DNA of 15,706 nt from assembly GCA_034436045.1 (NCBI GenBank), contig DAOTVZ010000011.1, positions 1-15,706 on the forward strand, written 5' to 3'. Below the pieces are notes generated by a model that was given only the letters and a program-made list of their open reading frames with translations, did no database searches and was not told the DNA's origin. Position 1 is the stretch's first letter. Every line of letters starts with the position of its first letter. Below, one piece after another: positions 6,990-14,773 of this stretch. The translations under genes were made by a program, and so were the position numbers. The stretch is from H111-94 sp034436045 (lineage in GTDB: Bacteria; Chloroflexota; Ktedonobacteria; Ktedonobacterales; Ktedonobacteraceae).

Positions 6990-8573
6990 TTTATTTCCAT
7001 TACCAGGAGCTTTCCACAGCCACTGTAATGCATACAGGCGAGAGTGGGGCTTGATGAGGTGGCTTTCACGTTTTTTCTGCTGCTGATCTAGCTCGTCGAG
7101 CAGATCAAGGAACTGATTCACACTCTGCGCCACACCCTCGACCATCAGATAGCCGGAAGGTTTTACGGCGTCGCCGACCAGGTAGAGGCCGCGCACAGGC
7201 ATCTGTGGGCTGACATCCTCCCCCTGCACAATGCGATTAACGGGCCACTCGCCGCGATAGGTGCCCATCGTCAGCACGCGACAATGGCGGTCGAATGCCT
7301 CGCCGAAGAGCATACGCAGGTCGGCCAGGGCCAGAGCGCGCTCCTCCTCGATATTGTTGCTTTGAATCACTTGATGGCTGATCAAGAGATGCTTGCCCGG
7401 CGGAGCCAGGGACGGATCGCTGTTCGTGGGCTGCACGATGCCGGCGATGCGCTGCGTATCCAGGCAATACATAATACCCCGATGCGGAATCAGCGACACA
7501 TCGCTTAATACGTGTACTTTCAGGCCCACCGCCTCGTGCAACTCATCCTCATCCTGCTGCTTCAATACCTCCGCCTGCTTCACTTTGCGGCTTTCAAGCA
7601 GCGCGGTCGTGGCGCGGGGGCCAATATCGCTTACGACCAGTGGCGCATTGAGCAGCAAAACTTCGCCGCTACTCTTGTCGCGCACACGCACGCCCGTTAC
7701 CTGCCCCTCAGCCTGTACAATCTGCTCAACCTCAGTGGAGAGCAGAATTTTTCCCCCCTGCGCCCGCACGTGTGCCTCCAATTCAGCCGTCAGCGCGCCG
7801 CAGCCGCCCTTGACGATAGCGGGTGCGCCGAAGCGAAACATATTCTTGGTGGTACGTACCACCTCCGCCGTGCTGACCTGGTGCAGTTCCAGGCTGAGGG
7901 CGAAACGTGAAATACGCTCAAAGAAGGCTACCAGTTGTGGGTTGCGCCTGACACTGATGTGGCGTTCCAGCCAGAGATCGAAAGGCAACTGCTGCTGCTC
8001 CGGCGGGATTGGACGCAGGAACATCAGATAGCCGAGGCGCAGAAACCAGAAGAACTGACGCGGCCCCAGAAAGCGATAGACGCCCAGCAGGCCACGCGAA
8101 CGATACTGCTTGCCATGCACATGAAAAGAGCCGAAGACATCAGCATCGTAGAGATGGTGTGGCACATGCAAACGACGCAGCATATGGGCCAGCACACCGC
8201 TACTGCCAAAGGGTACCATATGCACTGCGCCGGTACTCACCTGCACACCCTGAAAGTGTTTGGCCGTAAAGCGTCCACCACAGTGCGGTAAACGCTCGAC
8301 CAGCACCACACGCAGTCCGCGCTGAAGCAGGTGTGCCGCACTCAACAAGCCGCCCAGCCCGGCTCCAATAACGACGGCATCAAAGTTTTGGGTGCGTACC
8401 TCCTGTGCAGTAGCACCCGTTTTGTTGGATAAAGATAGCGTCATAGCCCTCATCATCCCCATCGTGGCGGGTGGGAACGACGGGCGGCCCTTATAGTCAC
8501 CCATCGTTCCCATCGCAGCATCTCGCCCCAAAAACCTCCCTTGTAGTCGCTCTATCAAGGTCGCTCCGCACAT
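6972..8573 (-). CDS. FAD-dependent oxidoreductase, phytoene desaturase (CrtI)-like
   Basis: A flavoprotein of up to 533 residues. The dinucleotide-binding motif AVVIGAGLGGLLSAAHLLQRG (about 66-86) is followed by E93 at the end of strand two and by CGGRF (98-102). The C-terminal FAD-contact segment is GLYLVGDAVKPSGYLMVEGVAQSV. This is the layout of CrtI/carotenoid isomerase/retinol-saturase-like oxidoreductases, which desaturate or isomerise hydrophobic polyenes using FAD. No carotenoid genes are nearby, so the substrate is unknown and a generic NAD(P)/FAD-dependent oxidoreductase is the safe name. The start is uncertain. The first ATG (8573) lies 14 bases after the upstream FHA gene's stop with no clear Shine-Dalgarno. 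Met21, Met24, Met38-41 and Met44 (8444) precede the Rossmann fold, and GGGGATGATGAGGGCT precedes Met44. It is likely co-transcribed with the FHA gene. Confidence 0.88.
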   Translation of the reverse strand: MCGATLIERLQGRFLGRDAAMGTMGDYKGRPSFPPATMGMMRAMTLSLSNKTGATAQEVRTQNFDAVVIGAGLGGLLSAAHLLQRGLRVVLVERLPHCGGRFTAKHFQGVQVSTGAVHMVPFGSSGVLAHMLRRLHVPHHLYDADVFGSFHVHGKQYRSRGLLGVYRFLGPRQFFWFLRLGYLMFLRPIPPEQQQLPFDLWLERHISVRRNPQLVAFFERISRFALSLELHQVSTAEVVRTTKNMFRFGAPAIVKGGCGALTAELEAHVRAQGGKILLSTEVEQIVQAEGQVTGVRVRDKSSGEVLLLNAPLVVSDIGPRATTALLESRKVKQAEVLKQQDEDELHEAVGLKVHVLSDVSLIPHRGIMYCLDTQRIAGIVQPTNSDPSLAPPGKHLLISHQVIQSNNIEEERALALADLRMLFGEAFDRHCRVLTMGTYRGEWPVNRIVQGEDVSPQMPVRGLYLVGDAVKPSGYLMVEGVAQSVNQFLDLLDELDQQQKKRESHLIKPHSRLYALQWLWKAPGNGNKKRRAD

Positions 8574-8587
8574 TTTCTGTTGACGGG

Positions 8588-10099
8588 TTAGTCGCCAATG
8601 ATGCTACGCAACAGGCTGTTGCACTCGGCCATCGTGTTGAGGACATTCTGATGAATCTGGAAGACCTTGTTCAACTCGCGCGCCTTGCGGGCCAGTTTGC
8701 CGACATACTCAATGTCGCGCGGGTTGTTCATCACATCTTCCATTAATTGGATCAGATCGGCCCAGGCCAGCGCCTCGCGGGAGCGCGCCACGTCCGCAAT
8801 AGTGCTGTCCATGCGATCAGAGACACGCCGCACTGCCGCCCGCAACTGATCAGTTGTCTGGGCCAGCTCTTTTTCGTGACGCTGCAACGCCTCTTGTGTG
8901 GCATTGAGTTGATCTTGCAACGACGTGACCTGACCATCCAGCGCGGACAGCGCCGCTACCAGCGCGCTCATATCGGGCAATGATGGCTGCCCGATGCTGG
9001 TCAGGCGTCCGAATGTCACCCCCTCGCCGCTCTCCCTCTCCGCACGTGGCGCGGGTGAAGCTGGCACACTACTCACCGCCGGCTTGCTCTCACTATAGCT
9101 GTAGGAAGGAGAGGATACAGGTTTCGTTTCAGGTGCTGGAACGGGAGCAGGGGCACTGAGCGAAGGCGCACTGACAGGGGCGGAGTCAGGCACCATTGTG
9201 GGGGCTACAGAGGGTGTCGGAGCCGGATACGACGTTGGGGCCGGAATGCCAGGTGAACCGGGTGTGTTCGGCACCCCTGGGAGGGAAGAGACACCATTGT
9301 TGCCATGCTGGATTGGTAACACATCTTCTTCGGGCGTGCGTGTGCGATAAGGATCACTAGTAGCCACAGTCGCCGCCTCATCATTTTGTGTGCGTGCCGT
9401 CAACTCGACCACATCGAATGGCACATTAACGGTTGGCATATCTTCAATATCCACCCCGCCGGTCAACGAGGCACGATACAGCAGTTCATATTCGCCAATA
9501 CCAATGAGATCACCGTCTTTGAGACGATAAGGAGCCATTGTTTCAAGCTGCTGCCCGTTGACAAAGGTGCCATTGGCGCTATTCTCATCGCGTAACGTAT
9601 AGCCATCCGCATCGTGATGAATGGTTGCATGACGGCGCGAAGTCAGCTTATCTTTTGCTAACAGAATATCACTGGTGGGGGCACGGCCAATTGTCATTTC
9701 CGGCTTATCCAGCACGAACTCCTGCAAGACCTCACCGCGCTCACCACGCAGGATCAGGCGACCGGGCTGCTCAATCTGCTCCGGTTGCATGGCATACATG
9801 GGGGAGCTATCCGCACGAATGGTAGGCCCCTCCTGGCTTATTGGACTCTGGCTTGCCATGAAGGTCGCAGCCTCTGGCGACCAGGGTGAAGAGACGGATA
9901 CAGCGGGTGTGCCGGGCACACCGGGGATACCTGGGATACCAGCAGCCCAATTGTCGGGGGCGGCCACCGTCGCATCCGCGCCGCCAGACACTGTCTGCGA
10001 GACAGGTTGAGGCGTCGCCGGGATCAGGCGATTGCCGCAATTCAGACAGAAGTTATCGCCTGGTCGTGTTTCAGACAGACAATAAGGGCATTTTTCCAT
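8588..10099 (-). CDS. Zinc-ribbon and FHA domain protein with Pro-rich linker and C-terminal coiled coil
   Basis: A 503-residue protein starting MEKCPYC at 10099. GGGAGGA stands nine bases upstream, which rules out the longer reading. In order it has a zinc ribbon with C4, C7, C18 and C21; a linker with short collagen-like triplets (GIPGIPGVPGTP, 54-65); an FHA domain at about 114-209 with IGR (137-139), SRRH (154-157) and NGTFVNG (176-182); a Pro/Ser/Ala-rich linker (about 265-355) with a second PGVPNTPGSPG run; and a heptad-rich coiled coil (about 377-445) plus a helical end. FHA domains bind phosphothreonine peptides, so it is probably a cytoplasmic adaptor in Ser/Thr kinase signalling. 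No kinase or phosphatase gene is in the window. It lies between a lipoprotein gene and an oxidoreductase on the same strand. The conserved Arg, Ser and Asn of the phosphopeptide pocket are present, so binding should be intact. Confidence 0.92.
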   Translation of the reverse strand: MEKCPYCLSETRPGDNFCLNCGNRLIPATPQPVSQTVSGGADATVAAPDNWAAGIPGIPGVPGTPAVSVSSPWSPEAATFMASQSPISQEGPTIRADSSPMYAMQPEQIEQPGRLILRGERGEVLQEFVLDKPEMTIGRAPTSDILLAKDKLTSRRHATIHHDADGYTLRDENSANGTFVNGQQLETMAPYRLKDGDLIGIGEYELLYRASLTGGVDIEDMPTVNVPFDVVELTARTQNDEAATVATSDPYRTRTPEEDVLPIQHGNNGVSSLPGVPNTPGSPGIPAPTSYPAPTPSVAPTMVPDSAPVSAPSLSAPAPVPAPETKPVSSPSYSYSESKPAVSSVPASPAPRAERESGEGVTFGRLTSIGQPSLPDMSALVAALSALDGQVTSLQDQLNATQEALQRHEKELAQTTDQLRAAVRRVSDRMDSTIADVARSREALAWADLIQLMEDVMNNPRDIEYVGKLARKARELNKVFQIHQNVLNTMAECNSLLRSIIGD

Positions 10100-10175
10100 G
10101 ATGATTGTTCCTCCCAATTCAAGCACATGCGCACGATACACGTGCAAGAGCAAACTTGTTGTGGTTCCAGCGCGG

Positions 10176-10200
10176 GTCGCTCACTCCACAAACGAGCGAC
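10176..10200. other. Short hairpin between lipoprotein and FHA genes
   Basis: The perfect 7-bp stem GTCGCTC/GAGCGAC has an 11-base loop and lies six bases past the stop of the minus-strand lipoprotein gene. No U-run follows in either direction. It could be a processing or attenuation stem, or a weak terminator, within the 107-bp gap. Confidence 0.35.
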
Positions 10201-10206
10201 ACATGA

Positions 10207-10950
10207 TTACGAAGCGGCTGGTACCCAGTTGACATCTGGCTGCAATGCATTAAAAAACTGTTGTAACGCTGCGGTCGTTCCCCGCGCAGAGAACACAATG
10301 CTGGTAGTCGCGTGTACCCCCGTGCAGACCTGCAAGGGCAACGCCGCTTTGCCCGTTTTTGTCACAGGAGTGCCTTTTTGCTGCGCACCTGCATTCATAG
10401 CCGCTGTATCCGCAGCAGTTGTCACGTTACACTGAAATTGTGCATCCTTATTCTGCGCACTCAAAGGGGCTTCCGAGAATGTCACCGCGCTGTGATCGGG
10501 TAGCAAGTAACCGATAGTAAAACTTCCGCCTAGAATCGGGTCATGCACCATCCCATAGGCACTGACCAGGCATGTACCGACCGGTAATGTGGTCGGCAAA
10601 TACACTGTAAATCCCAGTTCGTCTTTCACCTGTTGCCAGTTAGTCAGCGTGGTTGGGGTCGCTGCCGTTGCCGTCGCAGTCGGTGTGCCTCCTGCCGCCG
10701 CCGTCGGCGTCCCCACCGCTGTGGATGCCCCAGCCGTCGAACCCTCATCACGAAAGATCATCAACACTTTACCACACCAGTGCAAACGCGCTAAGGATAT
10801 CTGCGTCGGCGTGGCCGATGTTGAAGGCCCAGAGCCAATCCCCAGACCTGAACAGGAGATAAAAAGCACACTTGCCAGCAAGAGGCCCAGCCAGCCGGAT
10901 GTTCCTCGCCTCAGCATCGTGAAACCTGACAACCCATCAGATGCCCACAT
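10207..10950 (-). CDS. Probable secreted lipoprotein with DUF4367-like C-terminal region
   Basis: A 247-residue protein. Its N-terminus is a lipoprotein-type signal: basic RR at 14-15, the hydrophobic run WLGLLLASVLFIS (20-32) and Cys33 in FISC, followed by a Ser/Gly/Thr linker. The lipobox is non-ideal (Phe at -3), so a plain signal anchor is the alternative. A low-complexity Thr/Ala/Pro stretch (about 72-103) leads into a globular region opening LGFTVYLPTTLPVGTCLVSAYG. This resembles the FxVYLPTxLPxG start of DUF4367-type extracytoplasmic domains, though the match is weak. Several Cys residues could pair outside the cell. AAGGAG sits at normal distance before the ATG (10950). It is transcribed away from dnaA and heads the minus-strand run containing the FHA protein. 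No enzymatic motif is visible. Confidence 0.82.
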   Translation of the reverse strand: MWASDGLSGFTMLRRGTSGWLGLLLASVLFISCSGLGIGSGPSTSATPTQISLARLHWCGKVLMIFRDEGSTAGASTAVGTPTAAAGGTPTATATAATPTTLTNWQQVKDELGFTVYLPTTLPVGTCLVSAYGMVHDPILGGSFTIGYLLPDHSAVTFSEAPLSAQNKDAQFQCNVTTAADTAAMNAGAQQKGTPVTKTGKAALPLQVCTGVHATTSIVFSARGTTAALQQFFNALQPDVNWVPAAS

Positions 10951-10989
10951 GAACTACTCCTTAGCAACACCAGTCCTTTCGAGGACAGT

Positions 10990-11066
10990 CACTTGTATAA
11001 ACGTTTGAGACGCTCTTCTCTTCTTACCAGTACTATTTGGTATGGTTTGATACACTCGTATAAACG
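10990..11066. repeat. Two 14-bp direct repeats 63 bp apart upstream of the lipoprotein gene
   Basis: CACTTGTATAAACG (10990-11003) and CACTCGTATAAACG (11053-11066) differ at one base. A looser third relative, GCGTATAAC, begins at 11080. The 63-bp spacing equals six helical turns at 10.5 bp per turn, placing the sites on the same DNA face, as for a looping regulator. The minus-strand reading CGTTTATAC also contains a -10-like TATAC, so duplicated promoter elements are an alternative. Confidence 0.45.
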
Positions 11067-11069
11067 GCT

Positions 11070-11103
11070 TGATAGCTATGCGTATAACAACTACAAGCTA
11101 TCA
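11070..11103. repeat. 8-bp perfect inverted repeat
   Basis: TGATAGCT (11070-11077) and AGCTATCA (11096-11103) flank 18 bases that themselves start with CGTAT, which is mirrored by ATACG overlapping the right arm (11103-11107). Centre-to-centre spacing is about 26 bases. It could be a binding site for a dimeric regulator; no U-run follows. Confidence 0.35.
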
Positions 11104-11200
11104 TACGATAGAACCGAGCAAAAGTCTGTGAAGTGCACCGCATACTGGTACCAAAAGTGGACTAGACAGCAGTTTGATTCGGTGTTACTATTACAGACCA

Positions 11201-11229
11201 TTGCTAACTTTTTGTCCTTATGCTATTTT
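11201..11229 (+). promoter_or_regulatory. Candidate dnaA promoter with extended -10
   Basis: TTGCTA (11201-11206) and TATTTT (11224-11229) have a 17-base spacer and a TGC immediately before the -10, giving the extended TGn form. It lies 65 bases ahead of the GTG start. Both hexamers are two bases off consensus. Confidence 0.3.
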
Positions 11230-11293
11230 TCCTTTCTTGGTCATGGTACAGGTCGCGGTGCCACCAATACCGGCCCTGATGAGGTAGGTGCAT

Positions 11294-12997
11294 GTGAACG
11301 CGAAACAAATATGGCAAACAGCGATTGAACGGCTACAAACAAAGGTGGAACCGGCTGCATTTACAACCTGGTTTCAGGGTACAACGGCCATTTCCTTTAA
11401 AGACGGGGTTTTCACAGTCGGTGTGCCATCCTCCTTTGCGCAGGCGCATCTTGAAAGTCGTTATGTTAACCTGATTCGCTCTATTCTATCCGATATTATC
11501 AATCAACCGATAGAAATGCAATTCGTGGTGGCGAAAGAGGTCGTGGAGACACCACCGGTCAGCAACGACACCAGCACTGCCAATCACACGCACAGCGCGC
11601 TTTTTCCCGGCCTGAGCGGCACCAATGGACGACGCGGGCTGCGCCTGGGACGGAGTCGCCCCCCCACAGAGCAACGCGAGCAGCGCATCGCCCACCATGC
11701 CGCAGGCTCCGCCACGCAATCAACCACTCCATTCCTCCCCACGTCCGGCACGCGGCGTGGCTCACTCCCTGATAGTACAAAAGATGAGCCTGCTTCCATC
11801 CTCAAGATGACCGAAGAGCAGGAACAACCACAGGAGGCTCATAGCACTGCCGCACTGCAGGAGGACACACCGCTGTTGACCCCCTCCATGCGGCCCGCTA
11901 CTGGTACACCACAACCTTCGGCGAAGGAAAGCGCATGGTCGTTCACCTCACCCATAACTCCGGCTACCGAGGGACTCCTGAACCCACGCTACACCTTCAA
12001 GTCATTCATCGCGGGCAAATCCAATCAACTAGCTCATGTCGCCGCTCTGGCGGTGGCGGAAAATCCCGGTCGCGTCTATAATCCACTCTTTTTCTATGGT
12101 GGCGTGGGATTGGGCAAAACTCACCTGCTGCACGCTATCGGCCATGTGGGAGAAGAAAGCGGCCTTAATGTGTTATATGTTACCTCTGAAAAGTTCACGA
12201 ACGAAATCATCAATGCCATTCGTTTCCAGAAAACGGAGGAATTTCGCGCTAAATATCGCCAGATCGATATTCTGCTCGTAGACGATATTCAGTTTATCGC
12301 GGGTAAAGAATCGACCGAGGAGGAATTTTTTCATACCTTTAATGCGCTCCATAACGCCAATAAACAGATCGTCGTCACCAGCGACCGCCCACCAAAGGCT
12401 ATTCATAGCCTGCAAGATCGCCTGCGCTCGCGCTTCGAGTGGGGCCTGCTGGCCGATATTCAGCCGCCGGAATACGAGCATCGCCTGGCGATCCTGCGCT
12501 CAAAGGCCGATTCGCTGCACTTCCCTATCCCCAACACCGTCATCGAGTACATCGCACGCCCGGAATGTAGCAGCGTGCGCGAACTGGAAGGCGCGCTCAA
12601 CCGCGTCATCGCCTATGCTACCCTGCACGGCGCGCCACTGACGCCCCAACTGGCCGCGCAAGCCCTCGAACACATCTATAGCGATGCCAAACCAACGCAC
12701 AGTGCGCTGACCGTCCGGCAGATTTTAGAGGGTGTGTGCCGCTACTATAATGTCGATATCGCTCAGGTGCGTGGCAAACAACGCGACCGTGAGATCGTCT
12801 GGCCCCGTCAGGTAGCGATGTACCTGATGCGCGAAGAGACCAGTGCCTCCCTGCTCCAGATCGGCAGCGAACTGGGCGGGCGCGACCATACTACCATCAT
12901 GCATGGCTGGGAAAAGGTTCACGCCGAAGTCACTAACAATGAGCGCATACGCCGTGAAATTGCCGCCGTTCTCGAAACCATCCAGCGCGGGACATAA
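11294..12997 (+). CDS. dnaA: Chromosomal replication initiator protein DnaA, long domain II
   Basis: A 567-residue DnaA. GTG at 11294 is chosen over GTG at 11288 because GAGGT (11281-11285) is eight bases before the former but only two before the latter, and the protein then begins with the usual (V/M)NAKQIWQTA. Domain I (about 1-82) binds helicase or partner proteins. Domain II (about 85-228) is low-complexity, Thr/Pro/Ser/Gln-rich and roughly 140 residues. Domain III is AAA+, with NPRYTF, Walker A GGVGLGKT (269-276), Walker B LLVDD (327-331), sensor I TSD (362-364), an LQDRLRSRFEWGL box (373-385) and sensor II SVRELEGALNR (427-437). Domain IV carries the DNA-binding signature GGRDHTTIMHG (528-538). 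Every motif is intact, so it should bind ATP and DnaA boxes. The usual partner dnaN does not follow and no DnaA-box cluster is visible, so it may be a second copy or the only, relocated one. Confidence 0.96.
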   Translation: MNAKQIWQTAIERLQTKVEPAAFTTWFQGTTAISFKDGVFTVGVPSSFAQAHLESRYVNLIRSILSDIINQPIEMQFVVAKEVVETPPVSNDTSTANHTHSALFPGLSGTNGRRGLRLGRSRPPTEQREQRIAHHAAGSATQSTTPFLPTSGTRRGSLPDSTKDEPASILKMTEEQEQPQEAHSTAALQEDTPLLTPSMRPATGTPQPSAKESAWSFTSPITPATEGLLNPRYTFKSFIAGKSNQLAHVAALAVAENPGRVYNPLFFYGGVGLGKTHLLHAIGHVGEESGLNVLYVTSEKFTNEIINAIRFQKTEEFRAKYRQIDILLVDDIQFIAGKESTEEEFFHTFNALHNANKQIVVTSDRPPKAIHSLQDRLRSRFEWGLLADIQPPEYEHRLAILRSKADSLHFPIPNTVIEYIARPECSSVRELEGALNRVIAYATLHGAPLTPQLAAQALEHIYSDAKPTHSALTVRQILEGVCRYYNVDIAQVRGKQRDREIVWPRQVAMYLMREETSASLLQIGSELGGRDHTTIMHGWEKVHAEVTNNERIRREIAAVLETIQRGT

Positions 12998-13048
12998 TCT
13001 TCATGATGAACATTAACGCACAAAATCGTTAATCGCACCCATCTCGTA

Positions 13049-13247
13049 GGGGCGTCATAAATGACGCCCCCACAAGATCGCCGATGTCGATAGGTAACAT
13101 TCATCATCCCCCCCTCAGTGCTGAGCGGCTGGCATCCAGGGCGTCATTCATGACGCCCCCACGAGATCGCCGATGTCGATAGGTAACATTCATCATACCC
13201 CCCTCAGTGCTGAGCGGCTGGCATCCAGGGCGTCATAAATGACGCCC
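13049..13247. repeat. 89-bp tandem repeat, 2.2 copies, with a palindrome at each unit border
   Basis: Three near-identical palindromes lie at 13049-13070, 13139-13158 and 13228-13247, with arms GGGCGTCAT/ATGACGCCC around AA, TC and AA. Their GGGCGTCAT arms start exactly 89 bases apart (13050, 13139, 13228). The two full units between them match at 85 of 89 positions; two of the four differences are the palindrome centre. Each unit also contains the small inverted repeat CTCAG-TG-CTGAG. The cluster fills the gap between dnaA and the convergent 72-residue gene and could form hairpins ending transcripts from both sides. It resembles REP/BIME-type intergenic elements. Confidence 0.9.
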
Positions 13248-13466
13248 CTACTCTCTGCGCATCTCGAACAGGATAGTGCTTGCGGCGAGGGTAATCAGCA
13301 GCACCACATCAAAGGGAATCAGGAGAACTGGCGCTACCTGCGTCTCGTAGTTCTCGTGGTCTTCAACATAAAGCATCATCGCTACGCCAAGCAGGATCAG
13401 TAATATAGCTGTTCCAACCACACTTATGAACAACAAAATGCACCTGACCATTTTAGCTTTGTCCAT
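13248..13466 (-). CDS. Small two-helix membrane protein, unknown function
   Basis: A 72-residue protein (MDKAKMVRCILLF...) with two hydrophobic segments, about residues 7-33 and 43-66, joined by an acidic loop (YVEDHENYETQ) and ending FEMRRE. The chosen ATG (13466) has AAGGGG four bases upstream. An ATG at 13484 would add six residues but has its AGGAG too close. The stop TAG falls at the junction with the 89-bp repeat's last palindrome: the G-rich TAGGGGCGTC flank of that element supplies the terminating codon, so the reading frame may have been cut or fixed by the repeat. It lies between dnaA and the DUF711 gene, convergent with the former. I recognise no family. Hydrophobic pattern and ribosome site make it more likely real than not. 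Confidence 0.6.
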   Translation of the reverse strand: MDKAKMVRCILLFISVVGTAILLILLGVAMMLYVEDHENYETQVAPVLLIPFDVVLLITLAASTILFEMRRE

Positions 13467-13521
13467 AACGCCCCTTTCAACCATCTCTCCTTGCCAGTCC
13501 TACTTAACTATGCCACATCTA

Positions 13522-14730
13522 TTATAGCCGCAACAGCGTATTGGTCAGATACGGTGAAGTAAAGGCGGTCATTTCGCCAACGTGCTTGCCTGGAACGGGG
13601 AAGAGACGCGCCGAAAGTGGCTTGAGCGCGCGACGGGCCAGTGTCGCCACGTCCAGCAACAGACGCGCGATCACCTCTGCCGGAACGTCGCCGGAGAGCG
13701 GGATGGTGTCCAGGCCCGTGCCACAGACCGCCGAGTAGAGTAGCAGCGTCTGCACATCCACGCGCCCCTCGGCCCAGCATCGACCGAGGGCGGCATCCTC
13801 CAGCACGGGCAACATCAGCCCTCTATAGCCACGAGCGGCTATAGGGATGGATTGCAGACCCGCCGTCAGCGCTGCGGCCAGCGTCAGCGTACCGACAGAG
13901 CCAAAGGGGCCATAACCTGCCTGTTCCATCGCTGTGACGATGCTATCCTCGCCCATCGGAGCCGGTGAGGGGTCGTAGCCCCCAAACAGGATGCCCTGCT
14001 CTTCCGCCACATCTTGCACCAGAGCATTGACCGGTGAGGCGTAGGACATTAACGCCACCCGTATCCGCTCTGTAATCAGCGCGGGTGACGGGATACTCCC
14101 TCCTGCTGTACGATTGCGCTCCGTTGCCAGTGCGCGTAATGTCTCACCTACGATGCTCGCACCTTGAAAACCCACAGAGAGCGTAGTCGGGCCGCGATGA
14201 TAAGCGGCGGGATAGAAAGGACAACCAGGGTCTACACAGGCCAGCATGGCAAAGCGAAAATTGCCGAAGCCCTCCTCTGTCTCCCGCGCCAGCCGCAAGA
14301 TCACCTGCGCAATAGGCAATGCCGCCTCCACACGCACCCCCTCTTCAATTGTCGCCATCTGCGCCGTTACGTTGAGCGCGCTGGTCGAGGCCAGTAAGTC
14401 GGGAATCAACGCGAGACGCTCCAGTGGGAAATTCGGTCTCGCCAGTTGCGCCGGACCAAGCGAGCAGAAGTTCAGCGCTACCTCATCCAGCATCTTCTGT
14501 AAATTTTGTGCGTAATCGAGGATGGCCTTATCTGACCAGTCTGCCAGATCATCGAACACAGGGCGCGTCGAGAGGCGCAGCGTCTGCACCTCGTAGCCTC
14601 GTGCGCGCAAACGCTGTTGAGCCACAGACAGGATCGCACTGGCCCGTCGAATGACCTCCGGCGTGAGCGGGTGCGGCTCAGCGACGCCCAGCGTGAGTGT
14701 GCGAATAGGGGCAGTGGGTAGAGATGACAT
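13522..14730 (-). CDS. DUF711 (UPF0210-type) family protein
   Basis: A 402-residue protein. The ATG at 14730 is preceded by GAGGAA at good spacing, so the longer open frame to 14814 is not used. Recognised DUF711 stretches are GCPFYPAAYHRG (169-180), SYASPVNALV (229-238), the glycine-rich YGPFGSVGTLTLAAALTAG (273-291), VCGTGLDTIPLSGD (335-348) and KPLSARLFPVPGK (370-382). By family knowledge DUF711 proteins are structurally related to the pyruvate formate-lyase/ribonucleotide reductase barrel but have no settled reaction. The conserved Cys336 in VCGTGLDT lies where the family's invariant Cys is usually found. Length is typical of the family, with no frameshift. It is transcribed from its own upstream region (14731-14969), which has a consensus -10. 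Neighbours give no pathway. Confidence 0.88.
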   Translation of the reverse strand: MSSLPTAPIRTLTLGVAEPHPLTPEVIRRASAILSVAQQRLRARGYEVQTLRLSTRPVFDDLADWSDKAILDYAQNLQKMLDEVALNFCSLGPAQLARPNFPLERLALIPDLLASTSALNVTAQMATIEEGVRVEAALPIAQVILRLARETEEGFGNFRFAMLACVDPGCPFYPAAYHRGPTTLSVGFQGASIVGETLRALATERNRTAGGSIPSPALITERIRVALMSYASPVNALVQDVAEEQGILFGGYDPSPAPMGEDSIVTAMEQAGYGPFGSVGTLTLAAALTAGLQSIPIAARGYRGLMLPVLEDAALGRCWAEGRVDVQTLLLYSAVCGTGLDTIPLSGDVPAEVIARLLLDVATLARRALKPLSARLFPVPGKHVGEMTAFTSPYLTNTLLRL

Positions 14731-14767
14731 ACAGATTCCTCGTTTCCTCGTATTTTTGCTACCCACG

Positions 14768-14773
14768 ATTATA
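14768..14773 (-). promoter_or_regulatory. Consensus -10 element for the DUF711 gene
   Basis: The minus strand reads TATAAT here, 38 bases ahead of the ATG at 14730, preceded by TGTA (near an extended -10). No good TTGACA lies 16-18 bases further up, so activation by a factor or use of the extended element is possible. Confidence 0.4.

Larger units (their letters stand above)
10951..11293. other. Divergent intergenic region between the lipoprotein gene and dnaA
   Basis: These 343 bases hold no convincing gene. The left half is AT-rich and carries direct and inverted repeats (listed separately) likely to serve the minus-strand lipoprotein promoter. The right half holds a candidate dnaA promoter and the GAGGT ribosome site at 11281-11285. 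I looked for DnaA boxes (TTATNCACA or its complement) and saw none, so this is not an obvious replication origin. Confidence 0.6.

Noticed and set aside
7393..8031. Plus-strand open frame of 212 codons opposite the oxidoreductase
   Set aside because: Antisense of a gene with intact FAD motifs; Ser/Cys/Arg-rich composition typical of a shadow frame.
10007..10435. Plus-strand open frame spanning the FHA/lipoprotein gap
   Set aside because: Overlaps two supported minus-strand genes and has no coherent domain.
10951..11293. Replication origin beside dnaA
   Set aside because: No TTATNCACA-type boxes were seen on either strand, and dnaN is absent; AT-richness alone is not enough.
12919..13107. 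Minus-strand open frame running through the first 89-bp repeat into dnaA
   Set aside because: Lies over the dnaA 3' end and repeat DNA; no ribosome site or recognisable protein.
13049..13247. CRISPR array
   Set aside because: Regular 89-bp spacing, but the whole unit is repeated, including the would-be spacer, so there are no unique spacers, and no cas genes are nearby.
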